Positions 22,233 through 24,214 of a stretch of 24,214 nt of DNA are shown here, one piece after another. The position numbers were made by a program, and so were the translations under genes. A model generated the notes under the pieces. The model worked only from the letters and a program-made list of their open reading frames with translations, ran no database searches and was not told the origin of the DNA. Position 1 is the stretch's first letter. Every line of letters starts with the position of its first letter. Source of the DNA: Fodinibius sp041642155. GTDB taxonomy: Bacteria > Bacteroidota > Rhodothermia > Balneolales > Balneolaceae. The stretch covers positions 1 through 24,214 of the forward strand of contig NZ_JBEPWZ010000020.1 of the NCBI RefSeq assembly GCF_041642155.1. Direction: 5' to 3'.

Positions 22233-24214
22233 CTAAATTAATTCAGCATTGCTCTCTAATTCTGCTATCGGAATCCTGCAGGTAACTGTTGTACCTGTTT
22301 CTCCTATATTAGAGGTGTTTTTAATTTCAAACGTGCCCCCAATTAGCTCTATGCGATAGCGCATTATATGGATACCCATTCCATCTTCTGTATCTTCTGA
22401 AACTTCCAATCCTGTCCCGTCATCCTCAATGGTCATATGCAGAAACTGATCGTCGGCATTCAAGGCAATTTTGACATTATTGGCCCCGCCATGTATAGCG
22501 GCATTTTTGGCAGCTTCACTGGCAACGCTGTACAGGTTTGTGGCTATTTCAATGTCATCTATATTATCCATGACACTGACGCCCTCCAAGGTACAGTGCA
22601 GCTCAAACGTTTTTTCTATATGCTCACAGAGTTTGCGAAAAGCCTCTACCACACTACCCTCTTTAATGTTCACAGGGATAATTTCATGAGATAAATCCCG
22701 GACATCATCAAGGCTTTTATCAAGAAGTTCTGTTAGTTCATCAAACTGTCCGCCATAAACTTTTTCATCAATTTCAATCTCTTTTCTCAGCCGCTTAAAC
22801 ATCATTAGGGCCCCCACTAGCGACTGGGAAAGATCATCATGCAGATATTGTCCCAGTTTCCATCGTTTATTAAGGTTTGTTTTTAATATCTGGCGCTGCA
22901 GTTTTTTGTTCTGCTCAATTTTTTTGGTCAGTTTTGCTTCGGCAGCTTTAAGGTCTGTAATATCAACGAACGTGATAACCACACCTTCATCCTCACCTTC
23001 ATCCTCCCCATCCGTAGTGCGATAGGGTGTTAGCCGTAAAATATAACTGTTGCCTTTTTTGTCGGCCACCTCATTTCTGATCTTCTTTTTATGTTCAAGT
23101 ACGGCGTTGATATCATCAATAAGGGCATTGTAGGTAAGACGGTGCGTAAAGTGCTCGAGCGGGCGTCCTTCATCAGAAGGTGTGAGGTTAAATAACTCAC
23201 TGGCATTAGAAGTAAAACGCCGAAGGGTAAGATCCTCTTTAACAAAAATGATCGTGACTTCACTGGCTTCCATCAGGTTTTTCAGATCATTGTTGGCATC
23301 CTGGAGTTCCTCGATTTTAGATTCCAGCTCCCTATTAACCGTTTTGAGTTCCTCATTGACCGATTGTAGTTCTTCCTGGCTGGTTTCCAGCTCCTCGGTC
23401 GTAGACTGTAACTCTTCATTCATCGACTGCAACTCTTCGTTATAGGATCGCAGTTCTTGAATAGAAGATTCATAGTCCTCAATGGTCATCTGAAGTTGCT
23501 CTTTGGTCAACATCAGATCTTTTTCAAGCTCTTCAATAATTTCCATTCCCTCTTCGGGGACATCCTCGCGCTTAACCGGTTCACTGACATCGGGAGTCTC
23601 AATCTCTCTGATTTTTCGAAACACGATGCACATAAGATCGTTGGGGGAGCCCTGCTCTTTTACCCTGTGCATATTTATCTCAATCATATGTGATTCACCG
23701 TTCAACACTGCCTGTACTTGCTTGCATATAGGCAGATCGGTTTCTTCTTTTTTAGCTTGATAAAACATACTACGCAACTGATGACGCAGCTCGGGAATTA
23801 TCATATCAAATATTTTTTGACTAGGCTTGCCCTCTGGATAATTGAAGTACTGGTGGATTCCCGCTGTAGAATGAAGGACCTCCTCATTGTCATTAATAAG
23901 TACACTGGGCGGGCCATACTGCTGGGTTATCAGCTGCTGATGGAGTTCTTTTATATTAACCCTATCCTTGGAAGGTTTTTGCCGAGAACGGGTATTGAAG
24001 GGTCTGTTTTTATTGAATTGCAACGGAATATCCGGCAGATTCCTCTTAGTATGGCTGGTTCGCTGCTGATATATCTTATGTTTATTATCTATAGCCTTAA
24101 ACTGTTCGGTAGCTTTAAGATTGGAACCGGAACTTCCCAAAAACAAGTAACCGCCCGGCTTCAATGAATAATGAAAAAGATTAAATACTTGGCTTTGCAG
24201 TTCATTGTTTAGAT
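22233..24214 (-). CDS. CheR - coiled coil - PAS - histidine kinase hybrid (5' end outside window)
   Basis: The reading frame is open to the right edge; the codons there give LNNELQSQVFNLFHYSLKPG and then GYLFLGSSGS, the end of a CheR methyltransferase domain, so an internal TTG at 24164 is not the true start. Then come a PAS-like region, a long coiled coil rich in EELQS repeats (NEELQSMNEELQSTTEELET), typical of CheB/CheR-PAS hybrids, a PAS domain ending FVDITDLKAAEAKL, and a HisKA_3-like core with the phospho-His in YLHDDLSQSL and HATPase motifs DDGTGLE and DGMGIHIMRYR. An N-terminal CheB domain is expected outside the window. Such proteins are usually stand-alone light, stress or redox sensors. 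Its regulator may be the receiver of the neighbouring hybrid kinase. Confidence 0.9.
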   Translation of the reverse strand, partial: LNNELQSQVFNLFHYSLKPGGYLFLGSSGSNLKATEQFKAIDNKHKIYQQRTSHTKRNLPDIPLQFNKNRPFNTRSRQKPSKDRVNIKELHQQLITQQYGPPSVLINDNEEVLHSTAGIHQYFNYPEGKPSQKIFDMIIPELRHQLRSMFYQAKKEETDLPICKQVQAVLNGESHMIEINMHRVKEQGSPNDLMCIVFRKIREIETPDVSEPVKREDVPEEGMEIIEELEKDLMLTKEQLQMTIEDYESSIQELRSYNEELQSMNEELQSTTEELETSQEELQSVNEELKTVNRELESKIEELQDANNDLKNLMEASEVTIIFVKEDLTLRRFTSNASELFNLTPSDEGRPLEHFTHRLTYNALIDDINAVLEHKKKIRNEVADKKGNSYILRLTPYRTTDGEDEGEDEGVVITFVDITDLKAAEAKLTKKIEQNKKLQRQILKTNLNKRWKLGQYLHDDLSQSLVGALMMFKRLRKEIEIDEKVYGGQFDELTELLDKSLDDVRDLSHEIIPVNIKEGSVVEAFRKLCEHIEKTFELHCTLEGVSVMDNIDDIEIATNLYSVASEAAKNAAIHGGANNVKIALNADDQFLHMTIEDDGTGLEVSEDTEDGMGIHIMRYRIELIGGTFEIKNTSNIGETGTTVTCRIPIAELESNAELI

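Noticed and set aside
23718..24167. 149-codon plus-strand reading frame at the right edge
   Set aside because: It is antisense to the CheR-PAS hybrid, whose motifs run through the same bases.

Overview
The window looks like chromosome from a Bacteroidota/Balneolota-type bacterium. This is a moderate-confidence guess from protein style: a CopA/CopB pair with a Tat signal, lipoproteins with short lipoboxes, a CheR-PAS-histidine kinase hybrid, mostly weak Shine-Dalgarno sites and mid-range GC by eye. No rRNA, tRNA, CRISPR array or intact transposase was seen.

Region 1 (1-4668) is a copper-resistance island. The start of an OmpR-type response regulator gene points left. Diverging from it are copA (Tat-exported multicopper oxidase with a Met/His-rich insert), copB (outer-membrane copper protein), a small membrane SHOCT protein and a second multicopper oxidase, probably a lipoprotein.

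Region 2 (4669-6589) holds a minus-strand beta-helix lipoprotein with a clear terminator.

Region 3 (6590-13247) is the most interesting part: a compact three-gene minus-strand operon. The first gene encodes a 1474-residue protein that appears to fuse an acyl-adenylating domain, a class-III PLP aminotransferase and a reductase resembling cyanobacterial acyl-ACP reductase. Next comes a DUF3419/BtaA-like protein (SAM 3-amino-3-carboxypropyl transferase family) and then a protein with one or two GNAT acyltransferase folds. Read as a pathway, this suggests acyl activation, reduction to an aldehyde, amination, aminocarboxypropyl transfer and N-acylation, giving an unknown amino-lipid or similar metabolite. 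The domain calls are fairly firm; the pathway is inference.

Region 4 (13248-15308) has a secreted GCTPGYWK-motif surface protein. Its start region sits on a 28-bp tandem duplication that creates a tiny upstream ORF overlapping the real start.

Region 5 (15309-20284) is scarred. Intact genes (Kef-type antiporter, NADPH-FMN reductase, ring-cleaving dioxygenase) alternate with C-terminal stubs of an NmrA-like oxidoreductase, a YjdJ-type acetyltransferase, a DsbA-like protein and perhaps a TPR protein. Two of the stubs meet head to head, as if one deletion removed a divergent promoter and both N-termini.

Region 6 (20285-24214) carries two sensor kinases on the minus strand: a PAS-HisKA_3-receiver hybrid flanked by imperfect 25-bp inverted repeats, and a CheR-coiled-coil-PAS-kinase hybrid that runs off the right edge.
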